Source: a virus. Taken from it: a DNA stretch of 48,000 nt. Both the position numbers and the translations under genes were made by a program. Of the stretch, positions 16,120 to 23,351 are shown piece after piece. The stretch lies in IMG/VR virus record IMGVR_UViG_3300033182_000691, positions 1 to 48,000 of that record. The stretch is one strand, 5' to 3'. The notes under the pieces were generated by a model. It was not told the DNA's origin. It did not search any database and was given only the letters and a program-made list of their open reading frames with translations. How positions within the stretch are numbered: position 1 is the first letter of the stretch; each line of letters starts with the position of its first letter.

Positions 16120-16545
16120 ATGGAAAATTTACACATCATTCCCGAAGACCAAGCCGTTAACTGGACCGCTAAATATTTTGGCAAGTATTTCAACGCCGCC
16201 CTGGGCCTATGTGATGACTTAGTAGACAGCGATATTGAAGGGTCTATTGGTGACTTTTTTGACTTTGCTGAAACGGATACCGGCCTACCCGTCTTTTTAA
16301 TACGCAGCGACAAAGACCAGTTACACGTGAGCAATGCAGACAATTATTACCAGGGAACTATGTCACCTGTGGCCGCGTCCCTGGGCATTAATATCATCAT
16401 GGTCAACCGTTTATGTTGGGGCCTGTTTGAAAAGGACCAACAAGCGGCTAGGCAATACTGCGACTTTTATCACCAGTTAAAAGCCTGGGCCGCGCAAAAC
16501 CTCGACGACGCTGATACCTCGGCCGTGATCGCTTACGTTGACTAG
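16120..16545 (+). CDS. ArdB/KlcA-like antirestriction protein (probable)
   Basis: 141 residues from ATG 16120, preceded by AAAGGAACAACA; earlier in-frame codons belong to the overlapping membrane gene. The C-terminal half (NADNYYQGTMSPVAASLGINIIMVNRLCW ... QYCDFYHQLKAWAAQNLDDADTSAVIAYVD) follows the ArdB/KlcA plan: a 'LSADAAGIVA..'-like helix, a helix with CW, then 'Y..LR.FA..HPEA..I..AID'. ArdB/KlcA proteins counter type I restriction by a mechanism distinct from DNA mimicry. Position 1 kb after ardA supports this. The N-terminal half is diverged, so I call it probable only. Confidence 0.55.
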   Translation: MENLHIIPEDQAVNWTAKYFGKYFNAALGLCDDLVDSDIEGSIGDFFDFAETDTGLPVFLIRSDKDQLHVSNADNYYQGTMSPVAASLGINIIMVNRLCWGLFEKDQQAARQYCDFYHQLKAWAAQNLDDADTSAVIAYVD

Positions 16546-16572
16546 ACTAATTTATATAATCGGACTATAAAA

Positions 16573-16725
16573 ATGGACAAAGAATTGTTAATTGACCGGG
16601 TAATTAGCCAGATTGAAAAGGATATTGCGGCACAAGATACTGCCGCATTGTTTGAACTTTTAGGTAGAATATCCGTAGATAACCTTACAAGTTATTTACC
16701 AGAAGGGATTGAACCTTTCCCTTAA
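16573..16725 (+). CDS. Small acidic helical protein
   Basis: 50 residues (MDKELLIDRVISQIEKDIAAQ...), acidic, almost all helix, ending 'LTSYLPEGIEPFP'. An ACTTGTA-type heptamer (TACAAGT at 16686) lies within it, probably by chance. Two small hairpins follow (GGGC/GCCC and CCCG/CGGG, 16728-16766) before the next gene; they lack T tracts. No function recognised. Confidence 0.5.
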   Translation: MDKELLIDRVISQIEKDIAAQDTAALFELLGRISVDNLTSYLPEGIEPFP

Positions 16726-16782
16726 AAATAAGGGCTTATGCCCAATTAAACCCGAAAATACGGGTATTACTAGGAAAACAAA

Positions 16783-17826
16783 ATGATCGCAGACAGTAGC
16801 GCGATGCCCTTCTTTGGGGACTTGCTTGATCGCACGTGCGCCGCTTTAAACTTGTATCAAGACGACCTGGCGAGAGAGCTAGGCGTGACGCAGCAAGCCG
16901 TGAGTCTGTGGAAAAAGCAAGGTTATATCCCTCGTAAACGCATTGAGCCGTTGCGCCTGGTGTTAAAAGAACACCTGGCCAAAGAAGAACACGCCGACGG
17001 TCTAGTTGAGGCCATGCCCACCAAAGAACAGAAAGCCGCTCGCGCCGCCCTGGTTGCTGAGCTTGATGAAGTGCTTGAAGAAATGGGTATTAAACTCGCC
17101 GGTCGATTGAAGGAAGGCATTGCCAGTATAAAAGCGATCACCGACATGAAGGCCCAGGCCGAAGTGATCAAAGCCCGTATTGACGCGCAGACCGCCCCGA
17201 TTAATGAGGTAATGCGCAAACTCGACCAGGCAAGCGAGCCTGTGCGCAAAGTGATGGCCCAACATAAGGAAGCCCAGGAAACACTCAGGCAGTTTGAGGA
17301 CAGTTATAAAGGGGCAGCGAATTTTTTACAGGAACCGGTTGCGCGACGGTCGCGTGACCTGGCTATCCATGAGGCCGGGCAACGGTTGGATAACCGCCGC
17401 TTAAAGCAAGAGCTAGTCCAGTTATTGCGCTATCTGCCAGGCGAGCAAGAGGTGACAGAACACGTTAATGGCCGTGATCGCCAGGTCGATGCCATTATGA
17501 ACGGGGCAGCGATTGAGATTGCCTACGCGCAAATAGGCCGCAACACAATTGATTGGCGGCCAGTAATGAACCGCGTATTTGAATGCGCCATATTGCTACG
17601 CAATCGCAGCGTGGATCGCGCCTTTGTCTTTATGCCAGTGTTTGAGAGTGAGATTGAAAGCAATCCTGAGTTATTGGATCGCGTTGACTTCCTGGTGAAA
17701 GATGCCGAAATGTTAGGCGTTGGATTTGTACCGGTTATTGGTGAGCCGAGAGATATATTTGCGCAGATTGTTGAGCGTGTGACCGGTAAAGAGTTTGACC
17801 CGGGTTTATACGACCTACCTTTTTGA
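16783..17826 (+). CDS. XRE-type HTH protein with coiled coil and possible endonuclease-like C-terminus
   Basis: 347 residues. Residues about 8-55 are an XRE helix-turn-helix (LYQDDLARELGVTQQAVSLWKKQGYIP). Residues about 85-190 are charged helix, a likely coiled coil (LVAELDEVLEEMGIKLAG; VMAQHKEAQETLRQFEDSY). The C-terminal part (about 195-347) has RQVDAIMNGAAIEIAY and later VDRAFVFMPVFESEIE, a pattern that recalls BglII/BamHI-type restriction-endonuclease folds, but the second catalytic position (E-x-Q/K) reads E-I-A, so it may be inactive. It is a candidate transcription regulator or DNA-end binding protein. AGGA precedes the ATG. It converges with the leftward 126-residue gene, overlapping by 12 bases. 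Confidence 0.6.
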   Translation: MIADSSAMPFFGDLLDRTCAALNLYQDDLARELGVTQQAVSLWKKQGYIPRKRIEPLRLVLKEHLAKEEHADGLVEAMPTKEQKAARAALVAELDEVLEEMGIKLAGRLKEGIASIKAITDMKAQAEVIKARIDAQTAPINEVMRKLDQASEPVRKVMAQHKEAQETLRQFEDSYKGAANFLQEPVARRSRDLAIHEAGQRLDNRRLKQELVQLLRYLPGEQEVTEHVNGRDRQVDAIMNGAAIEIAYAQIGRNTIDWRPVMNRVFECAILLRNRSVDRAFVFMPVFESEIESNPELLDRVDFLVKDAEMLGVGFVPVIGEPRDIFAQIVERVTGKEFDPGLYDLPF

Positions 17827-18195
17827 TGGCTTAATATTCAATCGGTCAAAGGTCCATTCAGGCTTACACAATTCATCATCCAGTATTTGTTGAATGACCC
17901 AAATGGGAAAGCCGTGCTTGCGATAGTAATCACCGGCAGTACGGTTCTTATTAAAGCGTTCACCAAAACCGCGTGACTTACCGTAATGGTCAATGACTTC
18001 ATCAACGATGGATTCGGTGGCTTGTTCAAAGCGTTTCGCCAGTGACATTAATGTATCTAAAACTTCTTGCTCTTCGGTTCCTATGACCTTTTTACTCATT
18101 CTATAAACCCTCTTAGGATCAATTAATTTACGAGTGAAAAGCCAATCCGCACTGACAAATGACATATCAACATTCGGAGTTTCAACCAAACTCAT
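17815..18195 (-). CDS. Lone leftward gene in the early region, unknown (possible regulator)
   Basis: 126 residues from ATG 18195 (MSLVETPNVDMSF). I chose this start because GAGG lies about 7 bases before it; a longer frame to 18237 would run through the operator heptamers. The C-terminal half is helical and basic (SRGFGERFNKNRTAGDYYRKHGFPIWVIQQIL). Two CATACAAGT copies (18205-18213, 18231-18239) lie just upstream. It is the only leftward gene between 13.9 and 26.6 kb, as a lysogeny regulator often is, but no DNA-binding domain is obvious. Confidence 0.55.
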   Translation of the reverse strand: MSLVETPNVDMSFVSADWLFTRKLIDPKRVYRMSKKVIGTEEQEVLDTLMSLAKRFEQATESIVDEVIDHYGKSRGFGERFNKNRTAGDYYRKHGFPIWVIQQILDDELCKPEWTFDRLNIKPSKR

Positions 18196-18204
18196 ATACA
18201 ACCT

Positions 18205-18239
18205 CATACAAGTAATTAGTTGTAGGGTAACATACAAGT
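18205..18239. promoter_or_regulatory. Heptamer pair upstream of the lone leftward gene
   Basis: CATACAAGT occurs at 18205-18213 and 18231-18239, 26 bases apart, in the same orientation (ACTTGTATG on the coding strand). Same heptamer as at 13.8 and 18.75 kb. No good -10/-35 pair could be assigned here. Confidence 0.6.
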
Positions 18240-18248
18240 TCTTTTAAA

Positions 18249-18305
18249 CTATACGGGTATTTACGTATAGAAAATGGCTGTAACTTTCCATCAAATTTCC
18301 ATCAA
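18249..18305. promoter_or_regulatory. Second operator-like cluster (dyad plus direct repeats)
   Basis: CTATACG (18249-18255) and CGTATAG (18264-18270) form a 7-bp dyad, and TTTCCATCAA occurs twice in direct repeat (18285-18294 and 18296-18305, period 11). They lie in the 163-base gap between the lone leftward gene and the rightward gene at 18359. They differ from the ACTTGTA family, so a second regulator is possible. Confidence 0.5.
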
Positions 18306-18358
18306 TTCGGATTTTTTGCTTTGTTACATTACCTCGTGTTTTCTAAGAGGTATCGAAA

Positions 18359-18733
18359 ATGAAAAAGAAAAACATCAAGCAAATCGTTGAACAATTGCAT
18401 CAGCAACAAACCAATCTCGATAAGATAATCAACGAAATAAGACTCTTAGAAAACGAAATCATTGCCTGTTTAAACACCGAAGATTGTAAGAACTGCCAGG
18501 CCTTTTGCCATTGTACTGAGGTCGCTGACACCCTCACCCCACAAGTAATTGATAAGCAAGCCCTGGATACCTTACACGCGATCTATGCCGATATTCCCGG
18601 CGGTAATGCACTTCTCAACACCTGTTTCCGCACCAAATACGAAATTGACCCTACCCTTTTGCGTCATATCCAACATACCGACAAAAAACTTTTTCAAGAT
18701 ATTCAATCGGTTATCGTCAACAAGGCCAATTAA
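18359..18733 (+). CDS. Cysteine-containing hypothetical protein
   Basis: 124 residues. N-terminal helix (QIVEQLHQQQTNLDKIINEIRLLENEI) likely coiled coil, then a cysteine cluster CLNTEDCKNCQAFCHC that could bind a metal, then a helical C-terminus. AGAGG lies before the ATG. It sits alone between two operator regions (18205-18305 and 18742-18823), so it has its own promoter region. Function unknown. Confidence 0.6.
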   Translation: MKKKNIKQIVEQLHQQQTNLDKIINEIRLLENEIIACLNTEDCKNCQAFCHCTEVADTLTPQVIDKQALDTLHAIYADIPGGNALLNTCFRTKYEIDPTLLRHIQHTDKKLFQDIQSVIVNKAN

Positions 18734-18741
18734 GGTTAAAA

Positions 18742-18823
18742 ACTTGTAAAATTTTACTTGTATTGCATATTTTTACTTGTATAGTAGCTTCATACCGTGT
18801 CGATGTACGGCACAAGTTACAAG
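18742..18823. promoter_or_regulatory. Operator cluster at the replication promoter
   Basis: ACTTGTA at 18742-18748, 18756-18762 and 18775-18781 (spacings 14 and 19), with inverted ACAAGT at 18812-18817 and TTACAAG following. Order, spacing and the adjacent TCGATGTAC closely copy the 13.8 kb cluster, so both were probably made by duplication or shaped for one repressor. Confidence 0.7.
18758..18785 (+). promoter_or_regulatory. Replication-module promoter
   Basis: TTGTAT (18758-18763), 16-base spacer, TATAGT (18780-18785), with the -35 box in heptamer 2 and the -10 box against heptamer 3, as at 13.86 kb. Likely start of the operon beginning at 18847. Confidence 0.6.
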
Positions 18824-18846
18824 CAACGAACACAGGGGAAGAGAGT

Positions 18847-19212
18847 ATGCTTGAGAGTACCATTCAGTCGTTAGAGTCTAAGATTGACGTTTTAATTCAA
18901 ACACTTGACCAAGTTAATGAGCGTTTGGCCATTAACAACCAATCGGACAAGTACCGCCAGGTAAAGGCGATTTCTGACGAGCCATTGAATGAATTGCCTG
19001 AACAGGCAGCCACCCAGGATGACGTACAAAAAAACGAGCAAAGCTACGATCTTGAAACGTGCAAAACCCTGGCAATCAAACTGGCCAAGAACACACCCGA
19101 CGCACTGGTAAACGTGTTGGAGAAGTTCAAGGCCGCACGTGTCACAGAATTAAAAACCGATCAGCTCAATGCGTTCGGTGCGGAGATTGAAGCGTTACTT
19201 GGTGCTAACTGA
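18847..19212 (+). CDS. Coiled-coil replication-module protein, unknown
   Basis: 121 residues from ATG 18847, which follows GGGGAAGAG; the longer frame to 18763 runs through the promoter. The first half is a coiled coil (LESTIQSLESKIDVLIQTLDQVNERL), the second half a compact helical region (CKTLAIKLAKNTPDALVNVLEKFKAARVTELKTDQL) resembling small proteins that precede DUF2800 genes in other phages. Its stop overlaps the DUF2800 start by one base. It may help load the nuclease or the ssDNA-binding protein; not proven. Confidence 0.6.
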   Translation: MLESTIQSLESKIDVLIQTLDQVNERLAINNQSDKYRQVKAISDEPLNELPEQAATQDDVQKNEQSYDLETCKTLAIKLAKNTPDALVNVLEKFKAARVTELKTDQLNAFGAEIEALLGAN

Positions 19213-20366
19213 TGGCACACGCAAAAATCTTTGGAGCCTCTAAAGCGTATGAATGGGGCAATTGCCCTGGCAGCGTCGCCCTCAGCAAAGACATTCCAGA
19301 TCAATCCAGTAGCTTTGCTCGCGAAGGAACCGCCGCCCATACCCTAGCCGAATTAGTCTTAACCGACAAAATCGCTAAGCCTGAAAAAGCACTGGGTAAA
19401 ACCATCACCGTCGAGGGCCAGGCCATAACCGTCGATGATGAAATGGTTGCCGCCATTACCACCTACGTTAATGACGTTATCGATGCCACCCCAGTAAATG
19501 CCATTCGCTTGATTGAGGAACGGGTCGATTACTCACACCCTATCGCACAGACCGACGCATTCGGAACCGCTGACGTTATCGTTATCAGTGGTGATGAAAT
19601 CCAGGTACACGATCTGAAATACGGCAAAGGCGTACAGGTCGATGCGAAAGAAAACTGGCAGCTAATGTTATATGCCCTGGGCGCATACGAGCTATACGGC
19701 ATTGCCGGTGACTTTAAATCCATTCGACTATTCATCCATCAACCCCGCTTAAATCATTTATCCGAATGGTTATTAAGCGTTGAGGATTTACTGGCCTTTG
19801 GTCAAGACATGAAAGTGCGAGCCGCACGTGTCTTTAGCTCACCGGATGAAATGAATCCAGGTGAAAAGCAATGTCGATGGTGTAAAGCGAAAGCAACCTG
19901 CCCCGCGCTGCAAAAGCAAGTGATGGACGAGTTCGACAAACTCACCAAGCCAGAAGATAGCAACGTTGAAAACGAAGTCTTGGGCCGTGCCATGAGTCAC
20001 GTGGACATGATCGAATCCTGGTGCAAAGCCGTTCGCGCTGAAACTGAACGCCGCTTACTCACCGGCCATGAGATACCTGGCTTTAAGTTAGTGGAAGGCC
20101 GACGCGGTGCGCGTAAGTGGACAGATGCCACACGGGTTGAAAACGCACTAAAAGCCATGCGCCTGAAAGCCTCAGATATGTACGAGCAAAAACTCATCAC
20201 ACCAACCAAAGCTGAAAAGCTAATGAAGTCCGGTGTGATTGGTAAGCGACAGTGGGACAAGTTGATCCCGCAAATGGTCCAGGCCGAAGGCAAACCCTCA
20301 GTGGCTAAAAGTTCTGATGCACGTCCGGCCAAGCAATACGGCCTGGAATTTCAAAACGTCAGTTGA
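19212..20366 (+). CDS. DUF2800 family PD-(D/E)XK nuclease
   Basis: 384 residues. N-terminal 'AYEWGNCPGSVALSKDIPDQSS.FAREGTAAHTLAE' is the start of this RecB/Cas4-like family. The active site reads TDAFGTADVIV (about 117-127) and VHDLKYGKGV (about 137-146), with the D and D-x-K of a PD-(D/E)XK enzyme, then QLMLYALGAY. A cysteine set CRWCKAKATC (about 220-229) may contribute to a metal or Fe-S site as in Cas4-like exonucleases. Probably a recombination or end-resection exonuclease in phage replication. It precedes the DUF2815 gene, the standard pairing. Confidence 0.8.
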   Translation: MAHAKIFGASKAYEWGNCPGSVALSKDIPDQSSSFAREGTAAHTLAELVLTDKIAKPEKALGKTITVEGQAITVDDEMVAAITTYVNDVIDATPVNAIRLIEERVDYSHPIAQTDAFGTADVIVISGDEIQVHDLKYGKGVQVDAKENWQLMLYALGAYELYGIAGDFKSIRLFIHQPRLNHLSEWLLSVEDLLAFGQDMKVRAARVFSSPDEMNPGEKQCRWCKAKATCPALQKQVMDEFDKLTKPEDSNVENEVLGRAMSHVDMIESWCKAVRAETERRLLTGHEIPGFKLVEGRRGARKWTDATRVENALKAMRLKASDMYEQKLITPTKAEKLMKSGVIGKRQWDKLIPQMVQAEGKPSVAKSSDARPAKQYGLEFQNVS

Positions 20367-20440
20367 ACACAGTAACGAGCGCAATCACCCCGCTTTTGCG
20401 CTTAGTCAATTTTAAATAGCGGGACATAGGTATTAAGAGT

Positions 20441-20983
20441 ATGAAAGTAATGTTGAACGATGTACGCCTTAGCTTCCCTAGCTTATTTGAAGCGTCGGCG
20501 TTTAATTCAAGCGATAAACCTAGCTTCTCAGCGTCGTTTATTTTTCCGAAAGACCACCCTGGCGTGAAAGAAATAAAAGAGGCTATCGAGGCTACAGGCA
20601 AAGAGAAGTGGAATGACAAATGGGAAACCATCAAAAAGTCATTAGGCACTGACAAGATTCCGCTTAAAGACGGTGATACCAAAGACTATGACGGTTATGC
20701 CGGTAACTTGTTTATCAGCGCACGTAACTACAACCGCCCGGTCGTCGTTGACCAGGACCGTACACCGCTCACTGAGGCTGATGGTAAGCCGTATGCCGGT
20801 TGTTATGTGAATGCGGCCCTAGAGTTTTGGGCGCAAGACAATAACTACGGTAAGCGTATTAACTGCAAAGTGCGCGGCGTTCAATTCTATAAGGATGGTG
20901 ACTCGTTTGGCGCAGGTGGCGGTATGCAAACCGACGAGTTCGATACCTTTGAATCGAACAATGATGTAGCAGCGTTTATCTAA
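20441..20983 (+). CDS. DUF2815 family, ssDNA-binding-like protein
   Basis: 180 residues starting MKVMLNDVRLSFPSLFEAS. The strings SASFIFPKDHPG, 'YDGYAGNLFISARNYNRPVVVD' and 'YAGCYVNAALEFWAQDNNYGKRINCKVRGVQFYKDGD' match DUF2815, an OB-fold family thought to bind single-stranded DNA during phage replication. The acidic C-terminus (DEFDTFESNND) is usual for SSB-like proteins. It sits between DUF2800 and the DNA polymerase and its last base overlaps the polymerase start. Confidence 0.8.
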   Translation: MKVMLNDVRLSFPSLFEASAFNSSDKPSFSASFIFPKDHPGVKEIKEAIEATGKEKWNDKWETIKKSLGTDKIPLKDGDTKDYDGYAGNLFISARNYNRPVVVDQDRTPLTEADGKPYAGCYVNAALEFWAQDNNYGKRINCKVRGVQFYKDGDSFGAGGGMQTDEFDTFESNNDVAAFI

Positions 20984-22761
20984 TGTTACCTGTTGTGGTC
21001 TATGACCTAGAGTGTTACCAAAATTATTTCTCAGCGGCGTTTCTCACCGTTGAGAGTGGTCGGGTACAGCATTTTGAAATAATGAATGATCAGAAATTCG
21101 GACCTGATCAAATCAAAATTATCAAAATGATTATGGCTAACACCCAGGTCGTAGGCTTCAACAGCACGTCTTATGACCTTCCCATGCTAAGCCTGGCAGT
21201 TAAAGGTGCGAGTACCAAGCAGCTTAAAAAGCTAAGTGACGACATTATTGTTAATGGCGTTAAGCACTGGGAACACCAACACAAAATGCTTAATGCCCCT
21301 AACCACATTGATCTAATCGAAGTGGCCCCAGGGCAAGCCAGTTTAAAAATCTACGGCGGCCGTATGAATGCAGAGAAGATGCAAGACTTACCCCTGGCCC
21401 CCGATAGCATCATTGATGAATCCGATGTGGTACTGATGCGTAAGTATTGTGAAAACGATCTGCATACCACCGCCCTACTTTATAAAACGCTTGAGCCGCA
21501 GATTAAATTGCGTGAATCGCTCGGCGCACAATACGGCCTTGAGTTGCGATCCAAGTCTGATGCGCAAATCGCTGAGGCCATCATCCGCAGTGAAGTGGAA
21601 GCAATCACTAAAGAGAAAGTTAAAAAGCCAGGTGAATGCCCAGGCCACAGCTTCCAATACACAGCCCCCGACTTTATTAAATATAACTCTGAGCAATTGC
21701 AGAAGGCATTGCAGGTCGTTACCTCTGCCTTATTCGTAGTCAGTGAATCCGGCAGTGTCACACTACCTAACCCAATCGCTGATTTAAAAATCAGCATAGG
21801 ACAATCAAATTACCGCATGGGTATCGGCGGCTTGCATAGTACGGAGAAGCAAACAGCCCATTACACCGATGACGATTACGTTCTGGTTGACCGTGACGTG
21901 GCCAGTTACTACCCGAGCATTATTTTAAATGGTGGTTATGCGCCGACGCACTTAGGTAAGGCATTCACAAAGGTATATCGAACCTTAGTTGAACGTCGCC
22001 TAGAGGCTAAGCGCACTGGCGATAGCGTTACGGCCAACAGTTTGAAAATCACCATTAACGGTAGCTTCGGGAAGTTTGGCAGTAAGTATTCGATCCTTTA
22101 TTCACCTGAGCTATTGATCCAGACAACCATCACCGGCCAGTTAAGCCTGTTGCTCTTGATTGAAATGCTTGAGGACAAAGGCATAAGCGTTGTTAGCGCA
22201 AATACGGATGGCGTAGTGATCAAATGCCCACGCAAACAGATTGCGATTATGGACACGATCATTTGGGAATGGGAAGCCAGGACAAACTTTGTCACCGAAG
22301 AAACCAATTACCGCGCCCTATTCTCACGTGATGTAAATAATTACATCGCACTGAAAGACAAGGGTTTTAAGGTTAAAGGTATCTACTCACCGCCCAATCT
22401 GATGAAAAACCCTGCGACCCCAGTCGTCGCTAAGGCGGTTATTAAATACCTCAGCGACGAAACACCAATCAGCAAAACGATAAGCGAGTGTAAGGACATA
22501 CGGGAGTTCCTTTCAATTCGCACGGTTAAAGGTGGTGCCGTTGATCAAGAGGGTCAACGCCTCGGCAAAGCGATTCGTTGGTACTACAGCAACAGCGTCA
22601 CCGAGCCTATTCGTTATGAGAAGAACGGCAACAAAGTCCCAAGATCAGAAGGTGCAAGGGCCTTGATGAATCTTGATGGTGAGTTTCCAAGCGATGTTGA
22701 TTACACCTGGTACATGAACGAGGGAAGAAAGGTGCTGCACGAAATTGGTATCGAAGGTTAG
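20983..22761 (+). CDS. Family B DNA polymerase with 3'-5' exonuclease
   Basis: 592 residues, short for the family. Exonuclease motifs: YDLEC (Exo I, about residue 6), FNSTSYDLP (Exo II, about 61-69) and YCEND (Exo III, about 153-157). Polymerase motifs: VDRDVASYYPSIIL (motif A, about 302-315), KITINGSFGKFGS (motif B, about 352-364) and SANTDGVVI (motif C, about 405-413). In motif C the usual D-T-D reads N-T-D; the second aspartate, which binds the catalytic metals, is kept. It should replicate the phage genome. Neighbouring DUF2800, DUF2815, VRR-NUC and SNF2 genes form a cassette better known from Firmicutes phages with a family A polymerase. Confidence 0.85.
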   Translation: MLPVVVYDLECYQNYFSAAFLTVESGRVQHFEIMNDQKFGPDQIKIIKMIMANTQVVGFNSTSYDLPMLSLAVKGASTKQLKKLSDDIIVNGVKHWEHQHKMLNAPNHIDLIEVAPGQASLKIYGGRMNAEKMQDLPLAPDSIIDESDVVLMRKYCENDLHTTALLYKTLEPQIKLRESLGAQYGLELRSKSDAQIAEAIIRSEVEAITKEKVKKPGECPGHSFQYTAPDFIKYNSEQLQKALQVVTSALFVVSESGSVTLPNPIADLKISIGQSNYRMGIGGLHSTEKQTAHYTDDDYVLVDRDVASYYPSIILNGGYAPTHLGKAFTKVYRTLVERRLEAKRTGDSVTANSLKITINGSFGKFGSKYSILYSPELLIQTTITGQLSLLLLIEMLEDKGISVVSANTDGVVIKCPRKQIAIMDTIIWEWEARTNFVTEETNYRALFSRDVNNYIALKDKGFKVKGIYSPPNLMKNPATPVVAKAVIKYLSDETPISKTISECKDIREFLSIRTVKGGAVDQEGQRLGKAIRWYYSNSVTEPIRYEKNGNKVPRSEGARALMNLDGEFPSDVDYTWYMNEGRKVLHEIGIEG

Positions 22762-23035
22762 GGAGAGTCAGGTTGAAAAATATCTTGTTAAGAAAACAAA
22801 AGAACATGGGGGAGAAATCCGCAAGGTGCAATGGGTCGGTAGACGCGGCGCACCAGACCGCTTAGTGATGTTACCTGGCCACACTGTTTGGGTTGAGCTT
22901 AAAGCCCCAGGCAAAAAGGCACAGCCTCACCAAGAGCGTGAACACAAACGACTACGAGCAATGGGTCAGAGAGTTGAAGTAATTGATTCGACAGACGGCA
23001 TTGATCAGTTATTTGCCGAGTGCGGAAAAACGTAA
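22745..23035 (+). CDS. VRR-NUC domain nuclease
   Basis: 96 residues from a TTG start at 22745 that lies inside the end of the polymerase gene (17-base overlap). I keep this start because the family needs the glutamate in RESQVEKYL at the N-terminus. The active-site pattern is E (about 8), GRRGAPDRLVML with D (about 38) and VWVELKAPG with E-x-K (about 50-52), a PD-(D/E)XK core. VRR-NUC proteins act on branched DNA; in phages they occur beside SNF2 helicases as here. The family's stand-alone length is about 90-100 residues. Confidence 0.8.
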   Translation: MVSKVRESQVEKYLVKKTKEHGGEIRKVQWVGRRGAPDRLVMLPGHTVWVELKAPGKKAQPHQEREHKRLRAMGQRVEVIDSTDGIDQLFAECGKT

Positions 23036-23039
23036 AACG

Positions 23040-23351
23040 ATGGACAAATTAAAGTTGTGGGCATTGGCAAAAATGCTTGATGAAAAAACACCAAGCCAGG
23101 CGGCTAAAGAGAGTATCGATACCTCAGCACTAGAGAACCTTGTACTCGACACTATCTTTCACTTCGGCCCTGGGGGTTGTATCTCAGACCAGGTACGTGA
23201 CCGCCTTCCCGACTTAGCCTATAGCTCAGTAACCGCACGATTCAGTGCGTTAAAAAAGAAAAACCTTATCCGTGATACCGGACAACGCCGCAAAGGTTAC
23301 TCAGGCCGCATGCAGACGGTGTTACGTGCAACCGCCTGGGACTTAATCTAA
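23040..23351 (+). CDS. Winged-helix protein in replication module
   Basis: 103 residues from ATG 23040. Middle and end form a winged helix (GGCISDQVRDRLPDLAYSSVTARFSALKKKNLIRDTGQRRKG), with a short beta-hairpin wing and AWDLI end. Similar small wHTH proteins occur between VRR-NUC and SNF2 genes in phage cassettes. Its stop overlaps the helicase start by one base (TAATG). Probably DNA-binding, role in replication or regulation uncertain. Confidence 0.65.
   Translation: MDKLKLWALAKMLDEKTPSQAAKESIDTSALENLVLDTIFHFGPGGCISDQVRDRLPDLAYSSVTARFSALKKKNLIRDTGQRRKGYSGRMQTVLRATAWDLI

Noticed and set aside
16728-16766. Hairpins GGGC/GCCC and CCCG/CGGG as terminators
   Set aside because: Short stems without a following T run, and the next gene has no separate promoter in view.
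18763-18846. Longer N-terminus for the coiled-coil gene at 18847
   Set aside because: It would run through the promoter and operators; the ATG at 18847 has the good ribosome-binding site.
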